From assembly GCF_003730295.1 (NCBI RefSeq), contig NZ_QTSZ01000029.1, forward strand, positions 62,001 to 126,000: 64,000 bases of DNA, in the 5' to 3' direction. Shown one piece after another: positions 19,504 through 28,491 of this stretch (position 1 is the first letter of the stretch; each line of letters starts with the position of its first letter). The notes beneath the pieces are model-generated. The model had not been told where the DNA came from. It did no database searches and saw only the letters and a program-made list of their open reading frames with translations. The DNA is from Ornithinibacillus gellani. GTDB taxonomy: Bacteria > Bacillota > Bacilli > Bacillales > Amphibacillaceae. The position numbers and the translations under genes are program-made.

Positions 19504-21486
19504 TTAAGCCTCGGCCTTCAATTCAAATATAATATCGCGAAGCTCGGCTGCCTTTTCGAAATCAAGCGATTTGGCGGCCTGTCGCATTTCTTTTTCCATT
19601 TGACCAATTAACTTTTCTCTTTCCTTTTTCGTCATCTTGCTGATGCTTGGTGACTTTTTATCATACGCTTCCGAATCCTCTGCAGCGATTGTTGCTCGTA
19701 TCACATCACGAACTTCTTTCTTAATCGTTGTAGGGGTAATGCCATGTTTTTTGTTGTACGCCATTTGGATTTCACGTCGGCGTGTTGTTTCATCTATCGC
19801 AATTTGCATTGAATTCGTAATCCGGTCTGCATACATAATAACTTGACCATTCTCATTACGAGCAGCTCGTCCCATTGTTTGAATTAACGAACGTTCGGAG
19901 CGCAGGAAGCCTTCCTTATCCGCATCAAGAATTGCTACCAAAGAAACCTCTGGTATATCCAATCCTTCACGTAACAAGTTAATACCTACCAACACATCAT
20001 ATTTACCGACACGCAGATCACGAATGATTTCAATTCGTTCCAATGTCTTGATTTCCGAATGAAGGTATGCCACCTTCATGCCAATCTCTTTCAAATAATC
20101 TGTTAAATCCTCTGACATTTTCTTGGTTAGTGTAGTAACCAATACCCGTTCTTGTCGGTCGATACGCTGATTAATTTCGGAAATTAAATCATCTATCTGA
20201 CCTTCAATTGGCCGGACATCAATTTCTGGATCCAATAATCCTGTCGGTCGGATAATTTGTTCCGTCATTTCCGGCGTATGCTCGAGCTCATATGGACCGG
20301 GAGTTGCTGAAACATAAATCAATTGATTGGTAGCTTTTTCAAATTCTTCAAATCGTAACGGACGGTTATCCATCGCAGAAGGCAAACGAAAACCATGATC
20401 TACCAATACTTGTTTCCTGGCCTGGTCCCCATTAAACATGCCGCGTATTTGCGGAAGCGTTACATGGGACTCATCTACGACAACAAGAAAATCATCTGGA
20501 AAATAATCCAATAAGGTATATGGTGTTGCTCCTGCCTCCCGCAATGTCAAATGTCTGGAGTAGTTTTCAATACCAGAGCAAAAACCCATTTCTTGCATCA
20601 TCTCTAAGTCATAATTCGTCCGTTGTTCCAAACGCTGTGCTTCCAATAATTTATTTTCTTCATGCAGCACCTTCAGTCGTTCTTCCAATTCTTTTTCGAT
20701 ATTTGCAATCGCCAGCTTCATCTTTTCTTCGCGTGTGACAAAGTGTGATGCTGGAAAAATAGCAATATGCTCACGATCTCCGATAATTTCTCCTGTCAAC
20801 GCATCGACCTCACGAATTCGATCAATTTCATCGCCAAAAAATTCGACTCGAACACAATGCTCTTCTCTTGAGGCAGGAATAATTTCTACCGAGTCACCAC
20901 GAACCCGAAATGTACCACGTTGGAAATTGATATCATTTCTTGCATATTGGATGTCAACCAACTCACGTAGCAGCTGATCGCGATCTTTTTCCATACCCAT
21001 CCGCAGTGAAAGTACCTGGCTTTTATATTCTTCCGGATTACCTAACCCATAAATACAAGAAACACTAGCAACAATCAGTACATCTCTTCTTTCAAATAAA
21101 GAAGAAGTAGCTGAATGTCGGAGTTTATCTATTTCATCATTAATACTTGCATCCTTTTCGATGAAAGTATCTGTTGATGGTACATACGCCTCTGGCTGAT
21201 AATAATCATAATAACTAACGAAATACTCTACCGCATTGTTCGGAAAGTATTCCTTAAACTCACTATACAGCTGACCAGCCAACGTTTTATTATGTGCAAT
21301 AACCAATGTAGGACGATTAATTTCTTTCACCACATTGGATACTGTAAATGTCTTACCTGTACCGGTTGCACCAAGTAGTGTTTGATGGTGCTGCCCCGCC
21401 AATATCTTTTCCACAAGCTCTTCAATGGCATGAGGTTGATCACCTTGTGGTTCATATTGTGATACCAATTCAAACTGATTTCCCAC
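19504..21486 (-). CDS. uvrB: Excinuclease ABC subunit B
   Basis: Helicase-fold protein that verifies DNA damage and recruits UvrC. Walker A GATGTGKT lies near residue 40. The beta-hairpin region [21 protein letters not shown], the DESH box in [12 protein letters not shown], and the C-terminal UvrC-interacting helices ([22 protein letters not shown]) are present. Start is GTG, 8 bases after GGAGG. Length is 660 residues. A LexA-type box lies about 70 bases upstream, consistent with SOS control. Confidence 0.98.
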   Translation of the reverse strand: MGNQFELVSQYEPQGDQPHAIEELVEKILAGQHHQTLLGATGTGKTFTVSNVVKEINRPTLVIAHNKTLAGQLYSEFKEYFPNNAVEYFVSYYDYYQPEAYVPSTDTFIEKDASINDEIDKLRHSATSSLFERRDVLIVASVSCIYGLGNPEEYKSQVLSLRMGMEKDRDQLLRELVDIQYARNDINFQRGTFRVRGDSVEIIPASREEHCVRVEFFGDEIDRIREVDALTGEIIGDREHIAIFPASHFVTREEKMKLAIANIEKELEERLKVLHEENKLLEAQRLEQRTNYDLEMMQEMGFCSGIENYSRHLTLREAGATPYTLLDYFPDDFLVVVDESHVTLPQIRGMFNGDQARKQVLVDHGFRLPSAMDNRPLRFEEFEKATNQLIYVSATPGPYELEHTPEMTEQIIRPTGLLDPEIDVRPIEGQIDDLISEINQRIDRQERVLVTTLTKKMSEDLTDYLKEIGMKVAYLHSEIKTLERIEIIRDLRVGKYDVLVGINLLREGLDIPEVSLVAILDADKEGFLRSERSLIQTMGRAARNENGQVIMYADRITNSMQIAIDETTRRREIQMAYNKKHGITPTTIKKEVRDVIRATIAAEDSEAYDKKSPSISKMTKKEREKLIGQMEKEMRQAAKSLDFEKAAELRDIIFELKAEA

Positions 21487-21552
21487 TGGTCTAGCCTCCG
21501 ATCTTTTTCTTCATTTATTGTAACATAGACATAAAACTATTTTAACAAAAAA

Positions 21553-21566
21553 CGAACAAATATTCG
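21553..21566 (-). promoter_or_regulatory. LexA (DinR) box upstream of uvrB
   Basis: CGAACAAATATTCG fits the Bacillus SOS box CGAACRNRYGTTCG in both outer half-sites apart from one or two positions. It lies 67-80 bases upstream of the uvrB GTG. It predicts DNA-damage induction of uvrBA. Confidence 0.75.
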
Positions 21567-21620
21567 ATTGTTTTGCTTAACGTGATCAACTTATCCTGTT
21601 CACGAATATAGGTTCAAAAT

Positions 21621-21665
21621 AAAAAAGCACCCTAATTGTTAATATATAGCTAACAATCGGGGTGC
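21621..21665 (-). terminator. Terminator of the nitrite reductase gene
   Basis: GCACCC-TA-ATTGTTA pairs with TAACAAT-CG-GGGTGC and is followed by a T6 run on the minus strand, 40 bases after the nirK stop codon. Confidence 0.88.
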
Positions 21666-21705
21666 CGTATTGTGACAAATGCTTATACTTTCCTGTTCTT
21701 ATCTG

Positions 21706-22746
21706 TTACTCTGTTACTTCAATGATACCAGTTGCTCCTTTGGTAGCATGGTTAAACTGGTGTGTAACAAATGGATATGTGCCCGCTTCCTTCAAGGTAA
21801 ATTCTACAACCGCTCCACCACTTGCTGGCAGCATAACGGTTTGCATTCCTTTATAATGGTTGGCAGGATTACCGTCTAAATAGACATCCTCCATAATGGT
21901 GCCAATGACATGGAAAGAGCTCACTTCATTTGGTCCGACATTATTAATATAGATACGAACCTTATCACCAACTTTGGCTTTTAGGGGCTCATCCTTTACA
22001 GCAGTTGTTGTACCGTTCGTGTTTGGCTGACCTTCATGCAATGCTTTAGTAGAAAACACAACCTGAGAAGGTACTCCATTTGTCATATCATCTAAATCAT
22101 TGTATTTATACCATTCATTTTGAATAACAACATATTCTTGATCCACTTCATCGTCTGTTGGGAAGCCGTCCTTTGGTTTTACAATAATTACACCGTGCAT
22201 GCCATTTGCAATATGAGATAATACAGGGTCTGTCGCACAGTGATACATGAATACACCAGGACTGCTTGCAGGGAATGAAAATGCGCCATGTTCATTTGGT
22301 TCTACATCTGCAAAGCCTGTTGCTGGATTGGTATGAACAGCATGCAAGTCGATGCTATGCGGAATGGCTGGGTCCATATTATCCAATTCAACATGTAAGG
22401 TGTCGCCTTCTTCAATAACAATTAATGGTCCAGGCGCTTCCCCATTAAATGTCCAAGCTTTGTACATATAACCTGGTTCAATTTCAATGTCAGTAATTTG
22501 GGTTGTCATTTTAACATAAACATCTGTTCCATCTCTTTCGATTTCAATCGGTACCGGTTCTTGATTTAATCCTTCGTGGGGTTTAATTACTTCGGGTGCT
22601 TTACTACCGGCATTGGCTGTCTCTGTTGTTTTTTCAGAATCCGCTGATGCCTGCTTCGCACCATCATCCGTTTTTACGCCACATGCAGATAACAATAGGA
22701 TAAACGTACTTAAAACAATAATGAGTCTAAAAGTCATTTTTCTCAT
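21706..22746 (-). CDS. nirK: Copper-containing nitrite reductase, lipoprotein
   Basis: Two-domain multicopper protein expected to reduce nitrite to NO outside the membrane. Numbered from the ATG at 22744-22746, a lipobox LSAC ends at Cys22, so it should be a lipid-anchored protein. The type 1 Cu ligands are His130, Cys170, His178 and Met183 (CATDPVLSH...M). The type 2 Cu ligands are His135, His169 and probably His329. The catalytic Asp133 and His279 (SFHVIG) are also present. All active-site residues of NirK are therefore kept, which argues against a plain laccase. A longer GTG start at 22755 overlaps the ribosome site. It is monocistronic, with its own Fnr-type promoter, beside a probable NO reductase operon. 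Confidence 0.88.
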   Translation of the reverse strand: MRKMTFRLIIVLSTFILLLSACGVKTDDGAKQASADSEKTTETANAGSKAPEVIKPHEGLNQEPVPIEIERDGTDVYVKMTTQITDIEIEPGYMYKAWTFNGEAPGPLIVIEEGDTLHVELDNMDPAIPHSIDLHAVHTNPATGFADVEPNEHGAFSFPASSPGVFMYHCATDPVLSHIANGMHGVIIVKPKDGFPTDDEVDQEYVVIQNEWYKYNDLDDMTNGVPSQVVFSTKALHEGQPNTNGTTTAVKDEPLKAKVGDKVRIYINNVGPNEVSSFHVIGTIMEDVYLDGNPANHYKGMQTVMLPASGGAVVEFTLKEAGTYPFVTHQFNHATKGATGIIEVTE

Positions 22747-22861
22747 CTTACTCACACTCCATAATTATTTTAAGATAAGCCTGGTTGCTTAAACCACTCA
22801 ATCAATACTCCCCGTTACTGTTATCTGCTGGATTGAATGGCTTCTCCTTATCTTTAAATCA

Positions 22862-22904
22862 AGTATAGCTTGCTGTAAAATCACCACATGTGACCCAGGT
22901 CACT
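22862..22904 (-). promoter_or_regulatory. nirK promoter with Fnr-type box at -41.5
   Basis: On the minus strand AGTGACCTGGGTCACA (22889-22904) fits TGTGA-N6-TCACA with one mismatch. The -10 TATACT is at 22862-22867. With +1 near 22855 the box centre is at -41.5, the class II activator position, and no -35 is needed. This suggests induction by an Fnr/Dnr-type regulator under oxygen limitation. Confidence 0.75.
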
Positions 22905-23031
22905 AAAAACTGTTCATTAATGAACAAAGTTTGACATAAATTCATTTGAATTTTGCTGGTTTAAATACGTTGTATATATTAATAAATCAATATTATAAAC
23001 AGTTTTGTCACAATTAAAATATGATTAATCA

Positions 23032-23060
23032 TTGTGAATTACTTCACATATAGGTATAAT
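23032..23060 (+). promoter_or_regulatory. Plus-strand promoter overlapping a perfect Fnr box
   Basis: -35 TTGTGA (23032-23037) and -10 TATAAT (23055-23060) are 17 bp apart. TGTGAATTACTTCACA (23033-23048) is a perfect TGTGA-N6-TCACA palindrome covering the -35, where a bound regulator would repress. Downstream there is no ORF, only repeat copy B, so any product would be a non-coding RNA. Confidence 0.5.
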
Positions 23061-23235
23061 GAATTTTACATATTTAATTATCCCTTCAAACACTTGGTAC
23101 GTAAGGGTTTATGATATTCGCGCTGTAACATTTCCTTCAAATTATGCACATCACATAACAGAAATGAAAAAAGTATCTTCTATTTGTCGATGATAACTAA
23201 ACATGAACTGAGAAAAATGATTTTTTGTCCATGTA

Positions 23236-23390
23236 AAGTGAAACTTCAATCAGTGGGGGTTTTCGCTCTTTCCCCACTGATTGTTAGTTGAACCAATCAG
23301 GCCTTTACTGGCTGTTGATCCCCCGTTTACCATTCTTGTGATCAACAAAAACGCTTGTAGCGGGGGTCTTACAGCCAGTTAATCTGTAAA
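23236..23390 (+). repeat. Dispersed palindromic repeat, copy B
   Basis: Best preserved copy. The left end AAGTGAAACTTCAATC is followed by hairpin 1 (CAATCAGTGGGG/CCCCACTGATTG). Hairpin 2 has outer stem ACTGGCTGT/ACAGCCAGT and inner stem CCCCCG/CGGGGG. The right end is CCAGTTAATCTGTAAA. The inner stem differs from copy A by a compensating pair (A-T in A, G-C in B). It is non-coding, between nirK and the NO reductase operon. Confidence 0.88.
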
Positions 23391-23391
23391 T

Positions 23392-23431
23392 AAAAAAAAA
23401 CCCCTATATGTTTTTGGCATATAAGAGGTTC
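23392..23431 (-). terminator. Terminator of the NO reductase operon
   Basis: AACCTCTTATATG pairs with CATATAGGGGTT (small bulge) and is followed by a T9 run on the minus strand, 10 bases after the last gene of the operon. Confidence 0.85.
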
Positions 23432-23440
23432 TGTTCATTT

Positions 23441-23995
23441 TTATGTCGATTCTGATTGATCCGTGAATACCATTTGCACCAAGTAGATAATCATAGTAGC
23501 TGTAATGAACAAAAATCCCCAGCCGAGCAGCTGTTGTTCCTGGGCAGCATAATTATTACATATTTGGACCGGTGCATCGATATATAACCAGGCCATTAGC
23601 GCAAACATAGATAGGTAATTTAAAAATAAAAAGCTTTTACCAACAAGCTTTATTTTTGGCCAGCTATCACGCAGACAAAGACCAGCAAACGGAAGCCCAA
23701 TAAATTTAAATAGTTCTACCTGCCAAAAGACAAGTGATTCATCCATCGCCCTTGGGAGCATCCAATAAGTAGTTATAAATACAATGACTAGAATACCTGG
23801 AATCCCATTTCCATTCCACTTCGCTCGATAGTTTGGCATCCTACGCAGAATTGCTGCTCCACATAACCAGCCTGAGAAGATAAGTAACGGCAGTTGGACG
23901 AGCATATGCAAGATCATTTGTCCCTCTAATAATCCTATTATTGGTGGAAGTAGAAGTATGCCGTATAATAGGATACCTAATATTCCTGGTCGCAT
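23441..23995 (-). CDS. Uncharacterised six-helix membrane protein of the NO reductase operon
   Basis: I do not recognise the family. Starting at the ATG at 23993-23995 (MRPGILGI), 9 bases after TAGGAG, the protein has 184 residues and about six hydrophobic helices with short loops. A longer reading frame to 24082 overlaps the SCO gene and lacks a ribosome site. The start is 13 bases after the SCO gene stop, so it is the fourth gene of the operon. Isolated tryptophans and prolines occur in the helices, but no His-rich metal motif is visible. A role in assembly of the adjacent heme-copper enzyme is inferred from position only. Confidence 0.7.
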   Translation of the reverse strand: MRPGILGILLYGILLLPPIIGLLEGQMILHMLVQLPLLIFSGWLCGAAILRRMPNYRAKWNGNGIPGILVIVFITTYWMLPRAMDESLVFWQVELFKFIGLPFAGLCLRDSWPKIKLVGKSFLFLNYLSMFALMAWLYIDAPVQICNNYAAQEQQLLGWGFLFITATMIIYLVQMVFTDQSEST

Positions 23996-24008
23996 GATAA
24001 CCATTCTC

Positions 24009-24632
24009 CTATCTTTCGGCGAGTCTGGCGGTAAGTAGCGCTGCTGCAGCATTTGGCTCTTTATAATCAAGCACTTCAACAAGCTTCCCTTTTGGGTCTA
24101 CAAGATAGAAAGCCGAGTTATGTGAAAAATTACCCGTTCCATCAGGAATAACAATCACACCAAATTGATCGAGTAACTGCTCTAATTCCTGCTCATCCTG
24201 AATCCTGGCCATTCGCCATGTTTCGCCATCACTATCAAATGACTGTTGATATTTTTCTAATGTCTTCACATCGTCCCGTTCTGGATCAAAGCTGATACTG
24301 AGGAAAACAACATCCTTCCCCATATATTTCGATGGTATTTGGTCATAGACCTGCGCTAAATTTAATTCAAGCTTAGGACAAACATCTGTACATGCCGTAT
24401 ATATAAACGTTAACATCACATATTTCCCTTCAAATTCAGAAAAGGAGTAGGTCCTACCTTTACTGTCTTCCAATTCCAATAAGGGAAACTGTGGCTTTTC
24501 TTCATATAAACGAAGAACCCTGGCACTTTCTTCTGTAAATGCGCGAAAACCATCTGTTGTAGCATAAAGAAACAGTACACCAAAAATAATGACGAGTATA
24601 GTGGCAGCTGTATTATGCCAGTTTTCTTTCAT
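24009..24632 (-). CDS. SCO1/SenC family copper chaperone
   Basis: Membrane-anchored thioredoxin-fold protein that delivers copper to CuA sites. From the ATG at 24630-24632 (MKENW), preceded by AAGGAAAGG, there are 208 residues. One N-terminal membrane helix is followed by CTDVC (Cys81 and Cys85) and the conserved His171 in FSHNSAFYLVD. These are the three copper ligands of the SCO family. It overlaps the end of the subunit I gene by 20 bases. Its presence matches the intact CuA site in subunit II. A longer frame to 24650 has no good ribosome site. Confidence 0.88.
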   Translation of the reverse strand: MKENWHNTAATILVIIFGVLFLYATTDGFRAFTEESARVLRLYEEKPQFPLLELEDSKGRTYSFSEFEGKYVMLTFIYTACTDVCPKLELNLAQVYDQIPSKYMGKDVVFLSISFDPERDDVKTLEKYQQSFDSDGETWRMARIQDEQELEQLLDQFGVIVIPDGTGNFSHNSAFYLVDPKGKLVEVLDYKEPNAAAALLTARLAER

Positions 24633-26091
24633 GGAAAACCTTTCCTTCATTCCCTTTATTCCGTACCATCATGTAGCGGATAAAGTGAATAACGAAAATC
24701 GTAACCGAAATAGCCGCTAGCACACCTGAAACTGCTCCAAACACAGCGGGTCCCATCCAATCAGGAAAATGTGTTGCCCATCTTCTTGGTGTACTCAATG
24801 CCCCTGAAACAAGGAAACCTCCACTTACACCGATAATGGATAGGGTATAGCAAATTAAAGCAATGCGATCGAATAGATTTGTCTTTAAACTGCTATCCTC
24901 CTTCGATAAGAAATACATAAATCCAAATATCATCACTACTGCTCCAAGCCCCATATACATGTGGAAATGGCCTGGAACCCACTTGGTATTATGCATGACA
25001 TGGTTCACAACAATTGTTGCATCCACTATCGCTGGGACGACACCTACTGTCCAGCCAAACATAGAGATAAAGATTAACCCGGAAGCCATATCCCACTTGA
25101 TCCCTGATTTATACACAATCATCAAGGCGCCATATGCAGTAATGACCAATACAGGCAATCCATTCGCATAGGATAAAATCTGCCCCATAATGAGCATCCA
25201 TTTTGGCATAACACTATCCATCAACATATGGTGTGTATAAATAACGAGCGTGAATGATGTTGACATGGTCCAAGCAATTAAAAAGATACGATTCGCTTTC
25301 CACGGACGATTCGTATATCGTGGCAAGATCTCATAAACTGCAATCACACCCATATAAATAATGGAGTTAGCGAAAATATGGCCAAATGCATAGGTGAGGT
25401 TCTTTGCAAGTAATGGATCAAATGTGAAACTCGGATTAATGACGTTAATTATATTCATAATTAACACTGTGGCACCGGCAGTTAACGCCGTAACGTTAAC
25501 AATCGTTACCATCGTACTTGCCACAACTGTCGCTGGTGGGGCATCTGCTTCAGCCTTCTTCCCAGATATCACGTCCCAGCCAAGCCCTTTACCCAGACTG
25601 CCGTATTTTTTAATAATGGCCCTGCCAACGTCGATATACATGAGCAGAAACCCTACACCAAGAACGAGCATTCCAACTAAATAAAGTAGCGCACCAATTG
25701 TTCCCCAAGCATTTGCTGAAAGGGCTGGTAATGGGTATAAAAAGGTCCATGAGCTTGCATATTCAAAAGAAAACACACCAATAATAACCATTACGATTCC
25801 AATAAGGGAAAACAATAAATTTAGACCAAAAATCTTTTTGCTTAAATCAACATAATTTCGTAAAAAATACCACATGACTGCTGCCCCTGCCAATGCAGCA
25901 GCCCCAATCATTCCAGTACCATGAATGGTTAAAAACTGATAAAACGCAGCTGGCTGAAGTTCCAGGACGCCCCCTTGAGCAAGTAACATCAGAATTCCGA
26001 AAATCATCATGACACCAACAACAGTCGCGCCAATTGCAAGATACGTAGCAATAAGGGAATTATCAGATCTTTTCTTTCGTATCATCTCCAT
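24613..26091 (-). CDS. Heme-copper enzyme subunit I, probable CuA-type nitric oxide reductase
   Basis: Integral membrane protein of 492 residues with about 12-13 helices, related to B-type (ba3) cytochrome oxidases. Low-spin heme ligands are His57 (TIHGTG) and His377. CuB-site ligands are His238, His287 and His288 (YTHHML), and the heme b3/a3 ligand is His375 (VPGHFHM). In ba3 oxidase the CuB histidine starts HPIVY, whose Tyr crosslinks to His and is needed for O2 reduction. Here the same place reads HIFAN, with Asn242 at the Tyr position. Loss of this Tyr is typical of NO reductases in the superfamily, such as the CuANOR reported from Bacillus azotoformans. With nirK next door, I infer NO reduction to N2O; a degenerate oxidase is the alternative. 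Start has GGAGG 7 bases upstream. Confidence 0.82.
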   Translation of the reverse strand: MEMIRKKRSDNSLIATYLAIGATVVGVMMIFGILMLLAQGGVLELQPAAFYQFLTIHGTGMIGAAALAGAAVMWYFLRNYVDLSKKIFGLNLLFSLIGIVMVIIGVFSFEYASSWTFLYPLPALSANAWGTIGALLYLVGMLVLGVGFLLMYIDVGRAIIKKYGSLGKGLGWDVISGKKAEADAPPATVVASTMVTIVNVTALTAGATVLIMNIINVINPSFTFDPLLAKNLTYAFGHIFANSIIYMGVIAVYEILPRYTNRPWKANRIFLIAWTMSTSFTLVIYTHHMLMDSVMPKWMLIMGQILSYANGLPVLVITAYGALMIVYKSGIKWDMASGLIFISMFGWTVGVVPAIVDATIVVNHVMHNTKWVPGHFHMYMGLGAVVMIFGFMYFLSKEDSSLKTNLFDRIALICYTLSIIGVSGGFLVSGALSTPRRWATHFPDWMGPAVFGAVSGVLAAISVTIFVIHFIRYMMVRNKGNEGKVFHERKLA

Positions 26092-26106
26092 GTCTCCACC
26101 TCCAAA

Positions 26107-26631
26107 TTATTCCGTAACTTCTAGGGTTGCAATCATTAAATGATGTGCTAAACCACAATATTCCAAACATAGAACTTCATAGGTGCCAGGTTCATCAAAA
26201 GTGATATACACTTTGTTTACATATTCTGGCATTGCTTGCGTTTGAGCAATTAGATTCATATCTTCATCATAGATTCCAAAACCATGGTTCACATCCGCAC
26301 TCGTTACGTCAAATTCAATTGGTTCACCAACCTTGAAACTTGTTTGACTTATATTCCATCCAAATTGCAATGCCTCCACATCCACAATGGTTGGATCCTT
26401 CCCTTGTCCATACACAGGCTGATTATAGGGAAGTTCACGTAACGTATAAATAGTCAATACAAGCATTAGTACAACTAATGAAATACCATAAAATGTACGA
26501 GCCTTATACCATTTTTTCTTAATTGGCTCATAATCTTTTCTCTCTTTTGATTTCAAAGCTACAACACCAAATACCGCGGCAACCATTAACATAAAGAATA
26601 AACTTGTAATCCATGCTACTGTTTGAATCAT
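26107..26631 (-). CDS. Heme-copper enzyme subunit II with CuA centre
   Basis: Electron-entry subunit of 174 residues. Two N-terminal membrane helices (about 5-26 and 47-64) carry an external cupredoxin domain. The CuA ligands are complete: His116, then CLEYCGLAHHLM with Cys155, Glu157, Cys159, His163 and Met166. The aromatic patch FGWN lies near residue 90. It is first in the operon, 15 bases before subunit I. Two transmembrane helices instead of the single one of T. thermophilus ba3 are noted. The promoter upstream carries an Fnr-type box. No cytochrome c domain is fused, so an external donor such as CccB or menaquinol is needed. Confidence 0.87.
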   Translation of the reverse strand: MIQTVAWITSLFFMLMVAAVFGVVALKSKERKDYEPIKKKWYKARTFYGISLVVLMLVLTIYTLRELPYNQPVYGQGKDPTIVDVEALQFGWNISQTSFKVGEPIEFDVTSADVNHGFGIYDEDMNLIAQTQAMPEYVNKVYITFDEPGTYEVLCLEYCGLAHHLMIATLEVTE

Positions 26632-26727
26632 TTTCAGGCCTCCTCATCCCATCAGGCGTGCTTTATCATTTAATACACGGGATAGTGTTTACGATGCTTG
26701 CAGACAGCTGCTCCCATGTTCTTTTCA

Positions 26728-26770
26728 ATTATAGAAAAGGTTTTCACTATCACCAGTGAGCAAAATCACG
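26728..26770 (-). promoter_or_regulatory. NO reductase operon promoter with Fnr-type box at -41.5
   Basis: On the minus strand CGTGATTTTGCTCACT (26755-26770) fits TGTGA-N6-TCACA with two mismatches. The -10 TATAAT is at 26728-26733. The box centre is at -41.5 from the predicted start (26721), the same 21-bp box-to--10 spacing as at nirK. Confidence 0.72.
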
Positions 26771-27126
26771 ACAAAAGACTCAGGTCTATTCTCCTTATTT
26801 ACGCTGTGTACAGTGTAAAATAATGGCGACATATCGTACGAAATAAAACACCATGGAAAAGAAGTCATAAAAAAAGAAACCGTTCACAATTTTGTCAGGT
26901 TTCAAAAGTAAAAAAATATCTAATTATCAACATTTGATTACAAAAACAAGGGATATATCAGTACTTGCAGGCATTTTTAAAATGTCCTATTTTGTTGTCA
27001 TACGAATATTATAGGATCAAACATAACGCACATGATTTAGTCATGCTCCTGAAATATATTTCAATCTTCTTGTAGTTCAAATCACGCTTCTTGCTCAAGA
27101 AATGGATGTACCTCAGAATCATAGAT
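26771..27126. other. Non-coding region between the NO reductase promoter and minJ terminator
   Basis: AT-rich, with no ORF with a ribosome site. I see no repeat copy, tRNA or further regulatory motif that I can name. Confidence 0.35.
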
Positions 27127-27171
27127 TAAAAAAGCAAGTTGGATTCCAATATAATCCCAACTTACTTTTTA
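27127..27171. terminator. Bidirectional hairpin terminator downstream of minJ
   Basis: AAAAAGCAAGTTGG pairs with CCAACTTACTTTTT with T runs on both strands, about 140 bases beyond the minJ stop. The GCAAGTTGGATTC half resembles the terminator at 51213-51256, so the two may be related. Confidence 0.75.
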
Positions 27172-27306
27172 AATTTTTTCGTAGTCCCTCTTTTCTTCCA
27201 TATACAGCACAGCTTCACACTAATAGATTGCCCTGCGTCGATTGTTTCTATTATTGTTCGTCTATCCAGCTAATTATTTTAACAATGTACCTGCCGTCCA
27301 TCAACC

Positions 27307-28491
27307 TTAATCTGAAGATTTCATTCGATACGGTTCGGAAATAAAAATCATACCCAGTTCATGATGATCGCCTTCATATAATGCACTTTGTACGAAACGA
27401 ACTTCATTATCTTTATCTAGTATTTCCAATTTAAAAAAGGATCCGGTAGTTTGTAAAGCCTGATAAAAGTCAGCTGCATGGTGAATTCGATTGCCATTCA
27501 CCTTCGTGATCACTTCACCTGCAAGTATTTGCAGACGGTCTGCCGGAGTACCTGGAACCACCCCTAATACCCTTAAACCATTTGCTGTAGGAGAAAAATA
27601 AGATTGATCTTCCTTTTCCTGTATTCGATACCGATAATTGATTAACTCTCTACCAACAATTGCGATGATAACAGCTAACAATGACAACCAGGAAATAAAG
27701 ATGCTGCCAATTGCTAAAGCAATAACGAGTAATCCCAATAATAAAACATGACGCGAAATTACAGCTGCTGATTGCTGTGGTAAAGTTGTTCGTGCTTTAT
27801 ATTCAAAACCGATAAGAAATGGTACAAGTAAAAGGCTAAACTCATTGCCTCCAATTGTAAAAAACGGCCAAAAATCAGCAAAAGGCGTGATCAAACCAGA
27901 CGGTATAAGTACGAAAAATGGGATAATTGCCATTCGCTTCATTCGATGAATCCCAATCCATCCTCCACGTTTTCCTTTCGCCAATTCCGGGAAGGTGTTC
28001 TGATTCTTCGTTCGGCTTATAAACTGTGCCTCGATGAGTAACAATAATCCTAATAGAATGGTTAGTGCTATAAAATTTGTATTCGAAAAAAATGTTTTGG
28101 AGAAAAACGTTTGCTGTTCCATCACGAAAGGAAGCAACAACAGTAATAAATACGTGATTCCAATTGTATAGCTTGGAGATAGTAACGTGAAACGTCTAGT
28201 TATGCTAAGTAAAATCGTGATAATACCTAACATGAGTATTGTTTCATATGTAAATACAAATCCAATTCCAATAAATAAAACAGAAATAAATAATCCAAGT
28301 AACAAGGACAACTGCCAATTTCCCTTCCACTCGGCAAAAATATCATACACACGAGATCCAAAGTGACGTCTTTCTCGCTTGATCCGGACTGTTCCTGCTA
28401 AGATAACAAGCAAGAAAGACCAATAGAATAACGGATTTAAAAATAATCTACCAATTCCCTTTGCAAGTTCTATCAACCATGCTTCTGCCAT
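27307..28491 (-). CDS. minJ: Cell division topology factor MinJ
   Basis: Polytopic membrane protein that bridges DivIVA and MinD and so keeps division at midcell. Length is 394 residues with about eight hydrophobic segments up to residue 290. A C-terminal PDZ domain follows (about 300-385), with GLRVLGVVPGTPADRLQILAGEVITKVNGNRI. The location next to ctpB matches B. subtilis minJ (yvjD). The membrane region is not well conserved in general, so the call rests on layout, PDZ and context. Confidence 0.88.
   Translation of the reverse strand: MAEAWLIELAKGIGRLFLNPLFYWSFLLVILAGTVRIKRERRHFGSRVYDIFAEWKGNWQLSLLLGLFISVLFIGIGFVFTYETILMLGIITILLSITRRFTLLSPSYTIGITYLLLLLLPFVMEQQTFFSKTFFSNTNFIALTILLGLLLLIEAQFISRTKNQNTFPELAKGKRGGWIGIHRMKRMAIIPFFVLIPSGLITPFADFWPFFTIGGNEFSLLLVPFLIGFEYKARTTLPQQSAAVISRHVLLLGLLVIALAIGSIFISWLSLLAVIIAIVGRELINYRYRIQEKEDQSYFSPTANGLRVLGVVPGTPADRLQILAGEVITKVNGNRIHHAADFYQALQTTGSFFKLEILDKDNEVRFVQSALYEGDHHELGMIFISEPYRMKSSD

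Noticed and set aside
24613-26091. Ordinary ba3-type terminal oxidase
   Set aside because: The expected Tyr of the HPxVY motif is Asn here and no nearby Tyr replaces it, so O2 reduction is unlikely.
26741-26760. TCACT-ATCACC-AGTGA palindrome as an Fnr box
   Set aside because: Half-sites are in the wrong orientation for TGTGA-N6-TCACA. The overlapping site at 26755-26770 fits the consensus and the -41.5 position instead.
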